A stretch of DNA of 64,000 nt from Rhodoblastus acidophilus (GCF_025961575.1 NZ_JAOQNX010000019.1:40337-104336), one strand, 5' to 3'. Counted from the first letter of the stretch, positions 7,678 to 17,173 are shown. Numbers and translations: made by a program. Notes: a model not told the origin generated them from the sequence alone.

Positions 7678-8714
7678 GCTTTCGTCTCCTTGGTGGGGGC
7701 TGTGCCGAAGGCCGGCGGCTGGGTGACGCGCTCGATCATTGGCGTCGCCGCATTGCCGATCAGGATCGCGTACATCACGCCTTCAGGCAGGCCGCCGGAA
7801 TAGCGGATGATCACGGTCAGCGCGCCGATCAGCGCGCCATAGAGCCACATGCCCCGTGGCGTGACCGGCGAGGTCACCATGTCGGTGGCCATATAGACCG
7901 CGCCGAGCATCAGGCCGCCGGAGAACAGCACGAAGCCGGGCTCGGGGAAATGCTGCGGGTTGAGCGGATAGAGCGCGGCCGCGAGCAGCGCGGCGCTGCC
8001 CAAAACAGCGGCGGGAATGCGCCAGTCGAGATAGCCGCGCCACGCCAGATAGGCGCCGCAGGCCAGGATCAGCAGCGGCGACGGGCCGACCGCCAGATGG
8101 CCCGACAGCGAGGTCAACAGGTCCCAATTGCTGGCGAGCACGCCTTCGAATTTCCAGCGGGCCAGCGGCGTGGCGCTGCTGACGCCGTCGAGATGCGAGG
8201 CCGCCCAGGCGGTCGTATCCGCCGGGGTCATGAACGGCAGCGCGAGGCTCGACGGGATGAACTCGAAGAACCGGCCCGGCATGAAGGACGGGGTGTAGGT
8301 GGCGATGGCCGTGGGGAACGCCGCCTGGGCGAAGGCGCGCCCGACCAAAGCCGGGTTGAACAGATTGTGGCCGATACCGCCAAAGATCGCCTTGCCCAGG
8401 CCAATGGCGACGAAGCCGGCGACGGCGCCCATCCACAGCGGAAAGCCGGCGGGAAGGGTGAGCGCCAGCAAGATGCCGGTGATGGTCGCCGACCAGTCGC
8501 CGAGATCGCCGGACTGCCGGCCGAGCCGCAGGAAGAATTCTTCCGCCGCCAGACAGGCCGCGGTGACCACGACCAGCGAAGCCAGCGCGGAAATGCCGTA
8601 TTGCCAGATGTAAAAGGCGCAGATCGGCAGCAACGACCACACGACATTGCGCATGATCTTGACCACCCCAGAGTCAGCCTTGATGTGGGGCGCGGACCGG
8701 ATTTCGACGCTCAT
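7674..8714 (-). CDS. rnfD: Electron transport complex subunit RnfD, covalent FMN protein
   Basis: The 346-residue, multi-helix subunit is homologous to NqrB. The ATG at 8714 was chosen because it overlaps the rnfC stop (ATGA) and opens MSVEIRSAPHIK, the usual RnfD N-terminus. The flavinylation motif reads DGVSSATPL near residue 180, a variant of the common SGAT in which Gly is replaced by Ser while the acceptor Thr is kept. TDMVTSPVTPRG near residue 290 is the conserved second motif of the family. Confidence 0.94.
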   Translation of the reverse strand: MSVEIRSAPHIKADSGVVKIMRNVVWSLLPICAFYIWQYGISALASLVVVTAACLAAEEFFLRLGRQSGDLGDWSATITGILLALTLPAGFPLWMGAVAGFVAIGLGKAIFGGIGHNLFNPALVGRAFAQAAFPTAIATYTPSFMPGRFFEFIPSSLALPFMTPADTTAWAASHLDGVSSATPLARWKFEGVLASNWDLLTSLSGHLAVGPSPLLILACGAYLAWRGYLDWRIPAAVLGSAALLAAALYPLNPQHFPEPGFVLFSGGLMLGAVYMATDMVTSPVTPRGMWLYGALIGALTVIIRYSGGLPEGVMYAILIGNAATPMIERVTQPPAFGTAPTKETKA

Positions 8715-10060
8715 GCCGCCTTCTCCGGCTTGCCGCGCAACACCTGTTTGGCGACGCGGAACTGCTGCACCAGCGGAATGTTGGCGGGGCAGACATAGGA
8801 GCAGGTGCCGCACTCGAAACAGGCGCCGAGCCTGTAATTGTCGGCCATGGTGTCATACTGACGCTTGGCCGCGAGCATGCCGAGCGTGGACGGATTCAAT
8901 CCCATCGGGCAACTTTCAACGCACTTGCCGCACTTGATGCACGGGAAACTCTTTTTCGATGGCGGAGCCTCGAGGTCGCGGGCGCGGAACACCAGAATGC
9001 CCGAGACGCCCTTGGTGATCGGCGCGTCGAGGCAGGCGACCGCCTGGCCCATCATCGGGCCGCCGAAAATCACCTCGACGCCCGCTTCCGGCGCGCCGAC
9101 ATAGTCGAGCAGGAAGCGCAGCGGCGTTCCCATAGGCACCAGATAATTGCCGGGGCGCGTGACCGCATTGCCCGCCACGGTGATGACGCGCTCAATAAAA
9201 CCGCGTCCGCGCGGAGCGAGCGCGCCCATATAGGCGAGCGTCGCGACATTCTGCACATAGGCGCCGACCGAATAGGAGCGCGCGTCCGGCGGCACCTCGC
9301 GGTTCAGCAGGGTCTTGATCAGCATTTCGCCGGCGCCCTGCGGATATTTGGTCGGCACGGATTCCACCGTGACTTCGCCGCCGGGCGGCAGCGCGGCGCG
9401 CAAAGCCTCGACAGCGTCGGGCTTGTTGTCCTCGACCCCGATAATGGCGCGCGGATTTTTCAACAGGCGCCGCGACATGGCGATGCCCTTCATAATGTCC
9501 TTGGCGCGCTCGACCATGATGCGATGGTCGCTGGTCAGATACGGCTCGCATTCGCAGCCGTTGACGACGAGCATATCCACCGGAAACTCTTTCGGCACCC
9601 GCAGCTTGGCGTGGGTGGGGAACACGCCGCCGCCCAGACCGACAATGCCGGTGCGCTGCACCGCCGCGATCAGTCCGGCGTCATCGACCTGATCGAGGTC
9701 CACCGGCTCCTCCCACTCGACGCTCTGCGGCGAGCCGGGGAGCGCGCGGATGATCACCGATTCCGTCCACAGCCCGCCAGAAGTCGGGTTGAGACGGATC
9801 GCCTCGACCACGCCGCTGACCGGCGCATGATGCGGCACCGAGACGAACCCGTCGGCTTGCGCCAGCGGTTGGCCGCGCACCACCTCCTGGCCGACCTTGA
9901 CGATCGGCTTGGCGGGGCGCCCGACGTTCTGCGACAGCGGCACGATCAGGCGCGGCGCGAAAGGCACGCGCGTGATCGGCATGGCCGCCGTGCCCTTGTG
10001 CTCGGGCGGATGGATGCCTCGGGCGAAGGCCTCGCCGCGAAGGAAGGTGAAAAGTTTCAT
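8711..10060 (-). CDS. rnfC: Electron transport complex subunit RnfC
   Basis: RnfC is the peripheral NADH- and FMN-binding subunit. The 449-residue protein starts with the RnfC_N hairpin domain (GIHPPEHKG), followed by the flavin/NADH domain (GIVGLGGGVFPTHAKL; NGCECEPYLTSDHR). Two C-terminal 4Fe-4S motifs are CIKCGKCVESCP and CFECGTCSYVCP. It lacks the long Lys/Ala-rich tail found in many gammaproteobacterial RnfC. It begins 7 bp after the PFOR gene and heads the rnf genes proper. Confidence 0.95.
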   Translation of the reverse strand: MKLFTFLRGEAFARGIHPPEHKGTAAMPITRVPFAPRLIVPLSQNVGRPAKPIVKVGQEVVRGQPLAQADGFVSVPHHAPVSGVVEAIRLNPTSGGLWTESVIIRALPGSPQSVEWEEPVDLDQVDDAGLIAAVQRTGIVGLGGGVFPTHAKLRVPKEFPVDMLVVNGCECEPYLTSDHRIMVERAKDIMKGIAMSRRLLKNPRAIIGVEDNKPDAVEALRAALPPGGEVTVESVPTKYPQGAGEMLIKTLLNREVPPDARSYSVGAYVQNVATLAYMGALAPRGRGFIERVITVAGNAVTRPGNYLVPMGTPLRFLLDYVGAPEAGVEVIFGGPMMGQAVACLDAPITKGVSGILVFRARDLEAPPSKKSFPCIKCGKCVESCPMGLNPSTLGMLAAKRQYDTMADNYRLGACFECGTCSYVCPANIPLVQQFRVAKQVLRGKPEKAA

Positions 10061-10067
10061 CGAGGCC

Positions 10068-13000
10068 TCAATTGAACTTTTTCGCGCGGGCGATCAGTTT
10101 TTCGAGATTTTTCTCGCCGGCGTCCCAGGGCGTGCCGGGATGCACGCAGCCCGCGGCGCAACGCTCGGCGCTCTTGACGATATCGGCGTATTTCGCCCCC
10201 TTCGGGTTGGTCACGACCGCGAGCTTCGCGTCGTTATAGGCGAACACGCCGGGCGCCTGATCCATGCATTCGCCGCAGGCGGTGCATTCGGGCGTATCGA
10301 CATAGACGGGCTCGTAGTCCGGCAGGCCCTTGGCGGCAGGCGCGGCGGCGGGGGCCTCCGCGACCGGAGCCGCCGCCGGAGCCGGAGCGGGCGCAGGGGC
10401 CGGAGCCGGCGCCGCCAAAGCGGGGACCGCCGCGGGCGCAGGAACCGCAGGAGCCGGCGCCGCGGGAGCCGGAGCCGAGGCGCCGAGGCTGACGCCCAAA
10501 GCGGCGCTGATGCTGGCGTTGAGGCGCTTGGTCAGGTCGTTGCGGACGCGATCGGCCACAGCGGCCTCGTCGAACGGCGGCTTGCCCACGACATCCTTGA
10601 GCTGGCGCCAGAACTGCAACCGCTCTTCGCTCGCCTTGACCAGCTCCTGCGCGACGATCAGGCGCATCAGACGGCCCTTGGGGTCGGTCGCCCAGATATA
10701 GGGGAACAGACCTTCGCGCTCGTCGGCGGGCAGCGAGATCAGCTCGGCCAGCGGAACCATGGAATCGTTCCAGGTTTCCGGCGGCGCCTTGCGGAAATGC
10801 TTGGCGAAGCGCGCTTCCGTCGCCGCGAAATCGGCGAAGGTCACATGGGTGTGCATTTTGCCCTTGGCGCCGGACTCGTCGATATATTTCAGCACATAGG
10901 ACGGCCAGTCGGAATCGACGGACGGGTTGCCCTTGAGGCTGACGGCGGAGGAGAAGGTCTCGCCCGCGTCGGGATCGTAGCGGAACAGCGGATAGGCGCG
11001 GCTTTCCACCGCCAGCTTGCTCTGCGCGATGCTGCGATCGTCGCCCACGCCATGTTCGGGCGGGCACACGGCATAGATGTTGAACAGGGCCGGACGGCGC
11101 GAGTTCAAACCGTCGATATAGCCTTCGAGCAGATGGGTGACATGGGCGATCGTGCTCTGCAGCACGAAGGAGGAGCGGTGCGCCATGGCGATCAAGCTGA
11201 TCTCCTTGCGGATTTCGCTCTTGCCATGCTGGGCCGCGCCATAGGGCGCCATATCCGACACCTGGCCGATGAAGCCCGACGTACAGGCTTGACCGCCGGT
11301 GTTGGAATAGACCTGCGTGTCGACGACCAGGACCTTGATCGGCTTGCCGGCCATCATCATGCGCGACAGGTTTTGGAAGCCGATGTCATACATGGCGCCG
11401 TCGCCGCCCAGGCTGACGACCGGCGGGCACAAATGCCATTCCTCGTCGGTGAACTGCTCGTAATTGAAGCGGTTGAAGAAGTCGCGGTCGCGCTCTTCGA
11501 CATACTGGCCTTTGAGCTCCAGTTCCGCCTGACGAACGGCCTTGAACCCTTCGGCCATCTTGGCCATGTGGCCCTCGAACAGGCCCATGGCGACCGACGG
11601 CGAGTCCTGGAACAGGTGCGAGGTCCAGGGGAAGGGATAGGGGTGGTAGGGATAGGTCGAGCCCCACACCGAGGTGCAGCCGGTGGAATTGACCATGCCC
11701 ATCGAGGCGCGGCCGCGCTGGGTCGGCCCCTCGACATAGCGCCAGCGCAAATCCTTCAAGGCTTCCAGCAGTTTCGCGGCGCGCTTGACCCAGGCCGGGT
11801 CGAGCGGACGCGACGGCTTGCCGTCATTCAGCTTGTCGGCGAGCGTCGACAGGGTGAGGTCATGCGGCGCGGCCGAGTCCACCGCGCGCACCACGGCGCC
11901 GGTGTCCGACAAATCCACAGCCTGCGCCAATTCCAGCCGCATATGCTGTTCGAGATCGGTGATCAGCTTGTCCAGCTTGCCGATGAACGCCTTCACGCGG
12001 GGCTGCATCAGCGCTTCGACAGTGGAGGTGAACAGGTGGATCGCCGTCTTTTCGCCGCAGCCCAGGCAGGCGCCATCGCCGCAGGTCATGGCGTTGTAGT
12101 TGGCCTTGTCGAGCAGCAGGGTTTCGAGCGCGCCGACCTTTTCGTCGAGGTTTTCGATGCGGCTGAATTCCGCGCCGGTCGAGGGCAAGTCGAGCCAGAA
12201 ATTCCAGTCGCGACGCAGGCTTTCGACGGACTCCTCGGTCTGGGTCTCCATCTTCAACGCGCCGTCGCCGCAGACGTCGACGCAGAGGCCGCAGGCCTTA
12301 CAGGTCAGCGGATTGATGGTGATCGAGAACAGGCCGCCGGTCCCCGGCGCCTTCTTCTCGCGCTGGCGCCAATAGAGCGTCGGCGCGGCGAAATCGAACG
12401 AGCCGAGTTCGACCTTGAGCAGTTCGAATTCAGCCTCGATCGCGGCGCGCTCCTCCAGCGGAGCCTCGTCCAACACCTGGTCGAGCGCCTTGTCGATCAG
12501 CGGACGCACCGCGACATTGCCATTCGGGCCGATCAGGCCGCGCAGCTTGCGCTCGGCGGCGCGCGCCGAGCGGCGCAGATATTTGGTCGGCGTGCCCGAG
12601 CGCTCGACGCGGTCAAGCGCGGTGGCGAACACTTCGCTGACGCTGTTGACCAGGCCGGGAATCGCGCTGTCCGGACAGACCGTATAGCACTTGGCGCAGG
12701 CCGAACATTTGGAGGCGTCCCAGACCGGATGCTCGAAGCGAATGCCGGTCATGTCGCGGAAAATGCCCGAGGACGCCGGAATCAGCGACGCGCCGATGAA
12801 GGGGTCGAGCAGATTGTCGCTGCCCTTGCCGGTGGCGTAGAAATGGCCGGTCTGCTCCCAGAAACGGTGCATGTCGGCGACCGGAGCCAAGCTGCTGTCG
12901 CCTGCGGGGCAGCTCTTCAGCATGATCGGCAGATTGCCGCCCTTGGCCGCAATGGCGGGGACCGCGCCCACGGGCTTGTGGGTGATCTCGTGGATTTCGG

Positions 13001-15107
13001 TATAGCCGCGCTTCACCACGGTGAGGTTGTTGGCCACCACGCGCGCGCCCTTGGAGCCGAACTTGGCCTCAAGCTGCCTTTCAATCGCGGCGAACAGCGT
13101 CTCTTCGCTGAGGCCCGCGTTCTCCTGCACGCTCGACGCGTGGAAGAACGCGCCCTGGAAGGCGTTGCCCTGCATGCGCAGCTGCAATTCGGCGCTGCCG
13201 GCCTCTTCGCGGGCGATCTTGAAGGCGTCGAGATAGAAGACGCGCAGCTCGTTGTCGACGATCTGCTGCTGCGCCCAACGCGGGAACGAGGCCCAAGTGT
13301 CCTCGCCCAGATTGCTCTGGATGATGAACACGCCGCCCTTCTTCAGGCCGGACAGCGGGTTGGAATGACCGAACACCGCCGGATCGGGCGACAGCACGAC
13401 GTCGACATAGACATATTCGGAATTGACCCGGATCGGCTCCGGCGCCGCCGACAGATAATAAGTGGTCGGCTGGCCCTTCTTTTCCGAACCATATTTGGGA
13501 TTGGCCTTGATCTCCCATCCGAGCAGTTCGAACAGGGTCATGGCGAGGTTCTTGCCGGTGGTGATCGCGCCCCAGCCGCCGATCGAATGCATGCGGACGG
13601 TGATCGCGCCCTTCGGCATCAGATTGGGGTTCTCGCTACCGCGCACCACCATTTTCGTCGCGCTCGGATAGGCGCTCTGGAAGGTCTGCTGGTGCAGCTC
13701 GTCCTTGGGATGGCCGGGCTCGCGCGCCACATCCACCGACAGATAATAGAAGGAGCGTTTGGAGCCGGTCGGCAGCATGTTTTCGACTGCGCCGATCAGG
13801 CCCTCCGGCTGGAGGTCGCGCGACCCCAGGCCATAGCAGCCCGAATAGAGGCGCGGCATTTCATGCGCGGCCAGCGCGGGATAACCGGGATGCGAGGGCG
13901 CGATGGAGCTGTTGGCGTCAAAGCCGTTTTCCAGCGCCTTGTGCAGCGCGGCGCGGACTTCGCGCATCAACGGCAAGTCTTCGGCCAGCGGCTGGTCGGT
14001 GCGCTCCAGCACGGCGACGCCCTTCTTGCCGCGCAGGATTTTTGACACGAGATCGCCGGGGAACGGACGGAACATGGTGAGGTTGACCACGCCGACCTTG
14101 AGCTTGCGGGTTTCTCGCAGATAGTCGGCGACGGCCTCGGCCTGCACCACCATGCTGCCCATGCCGAAGATAATGTAGTCGGCGTCGTCGGTCTTGTAGC
14201 CGCTCACCCGCCCATATTTGCGGCCGGTCAGCTCCTCGAACTCCGCCATGCAGCGGTCGGCGAGCGGCTGCACCTCGTCGAAGAAATAAGGACGCTGCGC
14301 GGCGACCGCCTGCATATAGGCGTCCTGATTCTGCACCGAGCCCGAGGCCATGGGCACGTCCACGTCCCAGATGGCGGGCACGCGACGGCGCTTCGGGCCA
14401 TAGAGCATGGCCTGCGCCTGAGTCGGCGTGTCGATGAAATCGTCGGGCTTACCGAGATATTCGGCGACGAGTTCGCGCTCAGGCAGGGTCACCGATTCGA
14501 TCAGATGGGTGGTCAAAAAGCCGTCCTGACCGACGATGGCCGGGGTCAGCGACAGTTCCGCCAGCTTGCGCGCGATCAAGTTGAGATCGGCGGCTTCCGT
14601 AGCGCTCTTGGCCATCACCTGGATGAAGCCGGTGTCGTCGACGCAATGGTAATCGTCATGGCCGGCATGGACATTGAGGCTCGCCTTGGTGATGGCGCGG
14701 CAACCCATGTTCAGCACGTAGGGCAGACGCTTGCCCACGGTGGCGTAGAGGCTCTCGTGCATGAAGGCGATGCCCTGCCCCGACGAGAAATTGGTGGCGC
14801 GCAGGCCGGTCATTGCCATACCGGCGGTCACCGCGGCGGCGGCGTGCTCGCTCTCCGGCTCGACGAAGATCAGGGGACGGTCGCTGACGTTGAGATGGCC
14901 GCTCGCGGCTTCCTCGGCCCAATATTCGCCCATTTGCGTGGAGGGCGTGATCGGATAGGCGCCGGCGGCGTCGGAGGCTTCGCGCTCGACATGGATGATC
15001 GCGGTGTTTCCATCCACGGCGTCACGGACACCCGGGTATTTCACCGCCTTCACCTCGGGAGCGGGGCTGGCGCCGGTCAGAGAGTCCATAATCTTCTTCA
15101 GCATCAT
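10068..15107 (-). CDS. nifJ: Pyruvate:ferredoxin (flavodoxin) oxidoreductase with C-terminal tethered ferredoxin
   Basis: The enzyme oxidises pyruvate (or another 2-oxoacid) with CoA to acyl-CoA and CO2, reducing ferredoxin. It is 1679 residues against ~1200 for usual NifJ. In order: POR N-domain (AYPITPSTQMGEYW), gamma/CoA domain from residue ~490 (GGWGAITTGKN), ferredoxin clusters starting at C801 (CSACAKC) and C936 (CKACGLC), and the TPP domain with GDGACLGCGEK and GDG at 1235-1237. An Ala/Pro linker (~1540-1592) leads to an extra ferredoxin with C1608, C1611, C1614 and CAAGC at 1650-1654. The extra length also reflects inserts between the two internal clusters and inside the TPP domain. 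The ATG at 15107 is preferred (GAGGAC upstream). Acceptor and nitrogenase link are inferred. Confidence 0.92.
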   Translation of the reverse strand: MMLKKIMDSLTGASPAPEVKAVKYPGVRDAVDGNTAIIHVEREASDAAGAYPITPSTQMGEYWAEEAASGHLNVSDRPLIFVEPESEHAAAAVTAGMAMTGLRATNFSSGQGIAFMHESLYATVGKRLPYVLNMGCRAITKASLNVHAGHDDYHCVDDTGFIQVMAKSATEAADLNLIARKLAELSLTPAIVGQDGFLTTHLIESVTLPERELVAEYLGKPDDFIDTPTQAQAMLYGPKRRRVPAIWDVDVPMASGSVQNQDAYMQAVAAQRPYFFDEVQPLADRCMAEFEELTGRKYGRVSGYKTDDADYIIFGMGSMVVQAEAVADYLRETRKLKVGVVNLTMFRPFPGDLVSKILRGKKGVAVLERTDQPLAEDLPLMREVRAALHKALENGFDANSSIAPSHPGYPALAAHEMPRLYSGCYGLGSRDLQPEGLIGAVENMLPTGSKRSFYYLSVDVAREPGHPKDELHQQTFQSAYPSATKMVVRGSENPNLMPKGAITVRMHSIGGWGAITTGKNLAMTLFELLGWEIKANPKYGSEKKGQPTTYYLSAAPEPIRVNSEYVYVDVVLSPDPAVFGHSNPLSGLKKGGVFIIQSNLGEDTWASFPRWAQQQIVDNELRVFYLDAFKIAREEAGSAELQLRMQGNAFQGAFFHASSVQENAGLSEETLFAAIERQLEAKFGSKGARVVANNLTVVKRGYTEIHEITHKPVGAVPAIAAKGGNLPIMLKSCPAGDSSLAPVADMHRFWEQTGHFYATGKGSDNLLDPFIGASLIPASSGIFRDMTGIRFEHPVWDASKCSACAKCYTVCPDSAIPGLVNSVSEVFATALDRVERSGTPTKYLRRSARAAERKLRGLIGPNGNVAVRPLIDKALDQVLDEAPLEERAAIEAEFELLKVELGSFDFAAPTLYWRQREKKAPGTGGLFSITINPLTCKACGLCVDVCGDGALKMETQTEESVESLRRDWNFWLDLPSTGAEFSRIENLDEKVGALETLLLDKANYNAMTCGDGACLGCGEKTAIHLFTSTVEALMQPRVKAFIGKLDKLITDLEQHMRLELAQAVDLSDTGAVVRAVDSAAPHDLTLSTLADKLNDGKPSRPLDPAWVKRAAKLLEALKDLRWRYVEGPTQRGRASMGMVNSTGCTSVWGSTYPYHPYPFPWTSHLFQDSPSVAMGLFEGHMAKMAEGFKAVRQAELELKGQYVEERDRDFFNRFNYEQFTDEEWHLCPPVVSLGGDGAMYDIGFQNLSRMMMAGKPIKVLVVDTQVYSNTGGQACTSGFIGQVSDMAPYGAAQHGKSEIRKEISLIAMAHRSSFVLQSTIAHVTHLLEGYIDGLNSRRPALFNIYAVCPPEHGVGDDRSIAQSKLAVESRAYPLFRYDPDAGETFSSAVSLKGNPSVDSDWPSYVLKYIDESGAKGKMHTHVTFADFAATEARFAKHFRKAPPETWNDSMVPLAELISLPADEREGLFPYIWATDPKGRLMRLIVAQELVKASEERLQFWRQLKDVVGKPPFDEAAVADRVRNDLTKRLNASISAALGVSLGASAPAPAAPAPAVPAPAAVPALAAPAPAPAPAPAPAAAPVAEAPAAAPAAKGLPDYEPVYVDTPECTACGECMDQAPGVFAYNDAKLAVVTNPKGAKYADIVKSAERCAAGCVHPGTPWDAGEKNLEKLIARAKKFN

Positions 15108-15684
15108 CTCAAGTCCTCGACGCGCGCACGCCACGCGGTTGATTTTTTACTATTCACAGTTTGACCGAATTCATCTGCGACATAAGGGCGCACTACGGAA
15201 TAGGCGCAGCCCGGGCCGTCAGGACGTACCGGTAGTGAAGAGCCAAGCTTTGAGTCAAGTTCGCCGAATTGACGCCCCGGCGCCATGACGACGATCAATT
15301 TTCCGGTTAACTTTAGCTTTATCGATGGGGCTGCCGCACTCGGGTCGCGAACGAGGGCGGCAAGCGCGCGCTTGCCGCCTCAAGGCCCGTTGCATGAGCC
15401 GAAGCAAGTCCGCCGCGCTTCAGCAACATTACGCATCGGAAGTCAGAAAGCACAAGCGCGGCCGTTTGCGGACCATCCTGGGAAAGGCGAAGCTAAAGCG
15501 CGGATTTGGCTGAGCAAACAAACCCGATCGATCCTTGCGCTTGACCTCAGCCATATTACTCATTGTTTATGCTGTGCTCTCCGTATCAGTACGCAAAAAC
15601 AGCAAAATGAGCGTTTCACTTGGCGACCACATGGTGTAAGCTTCGAACGTTCACGATATTGTTACACGCAGTCAGGAGCGCCGA
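15108..15684. other. Intergenic region upstream of nifJ-rnf operon and of the 81-aa gene
   Basis: 577 bp without a supported gene, lower in GC than its surroundings. It must hold the promoter of the minus-strand nifJ-rnf operon and one for the plus-strand gene at 15685. A TTGACT hexamer on the minus strand near 15255 is a possible -35 box. I could not find a convincing sigma-54 -24/-12 element, an Fnr/FixK box or a NifA TGT-N10-ACA site by eye. Short frames crossing it have no recognisable protein. Confidence 0.5.
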
Positions 15685-15930
15685 ATGTCCACCAATGTCG
15701 TCAGGCTGAACGGCGAAAGCTTTCCTGGGCCGGAGCCCGTCGAGGACGTGATCGACACGCTGACCCGCTGGCTCGAGAACGCCAAGGCCGGACGTCTGCG
15801 CCAGGCTGCGCTGGTGGGCGTCGAGGCGGACGGGACCACCGTGCTCGCCTGGTCCGGCGGCCATCGCGACCTCGTCGGCTCCCTCGACTATGCGAAATAT
15901 TGCATGCTGCGGGACTGGGACAACCACTGA
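15685..15930 (+). CDS. Small soluble protein of unknown function (81 aa)
   Basis: An 81-residue, mainly helical acidic protein (NGESFPGPEPVEDVIDTLTRW... AALVGVEADGTTVLAWSGG... DYAKYCMLRDW). The pattern of a helix, a beta hairpin with a Gly-Gly turn and an aromatic tail looks like a genuine small conserved protein. A GGAG sequence 7 bases before the ATG supports translation. It is convergent with nnrS and shows no membrane segment or metal motif. No function is proposed. Confidence 0.65.
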   Translation: MSTNVVRLNGESFPGPEPVEDVIDTLTRWLENAKAGRLRQAALVGVEADGTTVLAWSGGHRDLVGSLDYAKYCMLRDWDNH

Positions 15931-15991
15931 CCGCAGGCCGCGCCTCTCGCGAACGCAAGCCCGGACATCCAAGGGATCTCCGGGCAAAATT

Positions 15992-17173
15992 TTATAAGCG
16001 CGGCCGCACCAGCGCGCTGGCGTAAGCCGCGACAAAGCCGCCAAACGCCGCGAGCCACGCAAAAGCCGCGACATGCAGCAGGACGAAGGCGTGTTCCGGC
16101 GCCAACGCCGCCGCGATCCGCGCCAAAACCGCCAGCAGCACCGCCCCGTAGATCGCCTGGGTCGCCCGCCCCGCATGCAGCGGCCGCCCCGTATGCCCCA
16201 GACTGGCGCGCGTCATGATCGCCAGCGTCATGCCGCCGATCGCCCCCACGCCCCAGGCGTGCAGCCCCGCGCTGAGCGGAATCGCGCTGGTCCAAGCGGC
16301 CAGCCCGTTCAGCACAAACCCCACGGGCACAAACACAAAGGCGACGTGCAGGATGGCGACCAGCGCCTCCGCCCCCGTGCGCTCGCCCGCCCAGCGCGCC
16401 AGACGCCCGAAATTCAGCAGGCCGGCGACGATCATCGCCACCCCGACCAGCCGATGATCAGGCGCAACCACCCACCCAGCAAGCGCCGGCACCGAAACGC
16501 CCAGACACACCGCATCAAAGCGCGAAAAGGTTTTGGGCAGCCGCCCCGCCCCCAACCGCCCAACAAAAGTGTGGGTAAAACTCGGGATCACGCGCCCGCC
16601 GATCAGCATCACCAGGGCGATCAGCGCGGCGACGCCGAACCGGCGGCCATAGTTGGCGCTCCCCAAAAAATGCGCCTCGACATGGAAAGCGACATTCGCC
16701 GCCGCCAGCAGCCCGACAAACACCAGCACCTTCAGATTCTTGGTGTTGCCGCTGGCGACGATCTCGCGCCCGATCACGGCGCAGACGGTCAACAAAAACG
16801 CGCAGTCGACCAAAGCGGCGGCCAGCCACCCAATCGCCCCCGACAGCAGCAGCGCGGCCCGCCCAGCACACCACAACAGCGCCAACAAAGCGAGCGGCCG
16901 GCCCTGGATCGGCAGCCGCCCGGTCCAGTTGGGCACGGCGGTGAGCAAAAACCCGGTGACGACGGCGGCGCCATAGCCAAAAACGGTTTCATGGGCGTGC
17001 CAATCCATCGGCGGCATAGCCGTGGTCAGGGTCAGCTCGCCGAAATATTGCGGCAGCCAAAGCATCACGGCCACCGCGGCCCAAAAGGCGCCGGCGAGGA
17101 AAAAGGGGCGGAACCCCATGCTGAAGAGGGCGGGCCCCTCGTAACGACGGCGCTTCGGCGCGGATTCGGACAT
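15992..17173 (-). CDS. nnrS: NnrS family heme/copper membrane protein
   Basis: The 393-residue protein has about twelve membrane helices and the NnrS hallmarks FSMGFRPFFLAGAFWA, MDWHAHETVFGYGAAVVTGFLLTA, GGRVIPSFTH and HAWGVGAIGGMTLAIMTRASLGHTGRP. NnrS binds heme and copper and helps cells withstand nitric oxide; its genes are usually under Nnr/Dnr control. The ATG at 17173 follows AAGGGAG by six bases; longer upstream extensions are not needed. It is divergent from a Crp/Fnr regulator, the usual partner. Confidence 0.93.
   Translation of the reverse strand: MSESAPKRRRYEGPALFSMGFRPFFLAGAFWAAVAVMLWLPQYFGELTLTTAMPPMDWHAHETVFGYGAAVVTGFLLTAVPNWTGRLPIQGRPLALLALLWCAGRAALLLSGAIGWLAAALVDCAFLLTVCAVIGREIVASGNTKNLKVLVFVGLLAAANVAFHVEAHFLGSANYGRRFGVAALIALVMLIGGRVIPSFTHTFVGRLGAGRLPKTFSRFDAVCLGVSVPALAGWVVAPDHRLVGVAMIVAGLLNFGRLARWAGERTGAEALVAILHVAFVFVPVGFVLNGLAAWTSAIPLSAGLHAWGVGAIGGMTLAIMTRASLGHTGRPLHAGRATQAIYGAVLLAVLARIAAALAPEHAFVLLHVAAFAWLAAFGGFVAAYASALVRPRL

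Noticed and set aside
9897..14045. 1382-codon open frame on the plus strand antisense to nifJ
   Set aside because: Composition is that of a frame opposite a high-GC gene (His/Arg/Gly/Gln-rich, no domain), while the minus strand encodes a recognisable PFOR.
15108..15684. Sigma-54 promoter, NifA site or Fnr/FixK box for the nifJ-rnf operon
   Set aside because: Searched by eye on both strands; only partial half-sites (TTGAC, TTGAT) without correct spacing were found.
15285..16025. 246-aa plus-strand frame overlapping the 81-aa gene
   Set aside because: Crosses non-coding sequence and shows no family pattern; the in-register 81-aa frame with GGAG is the likely gene.
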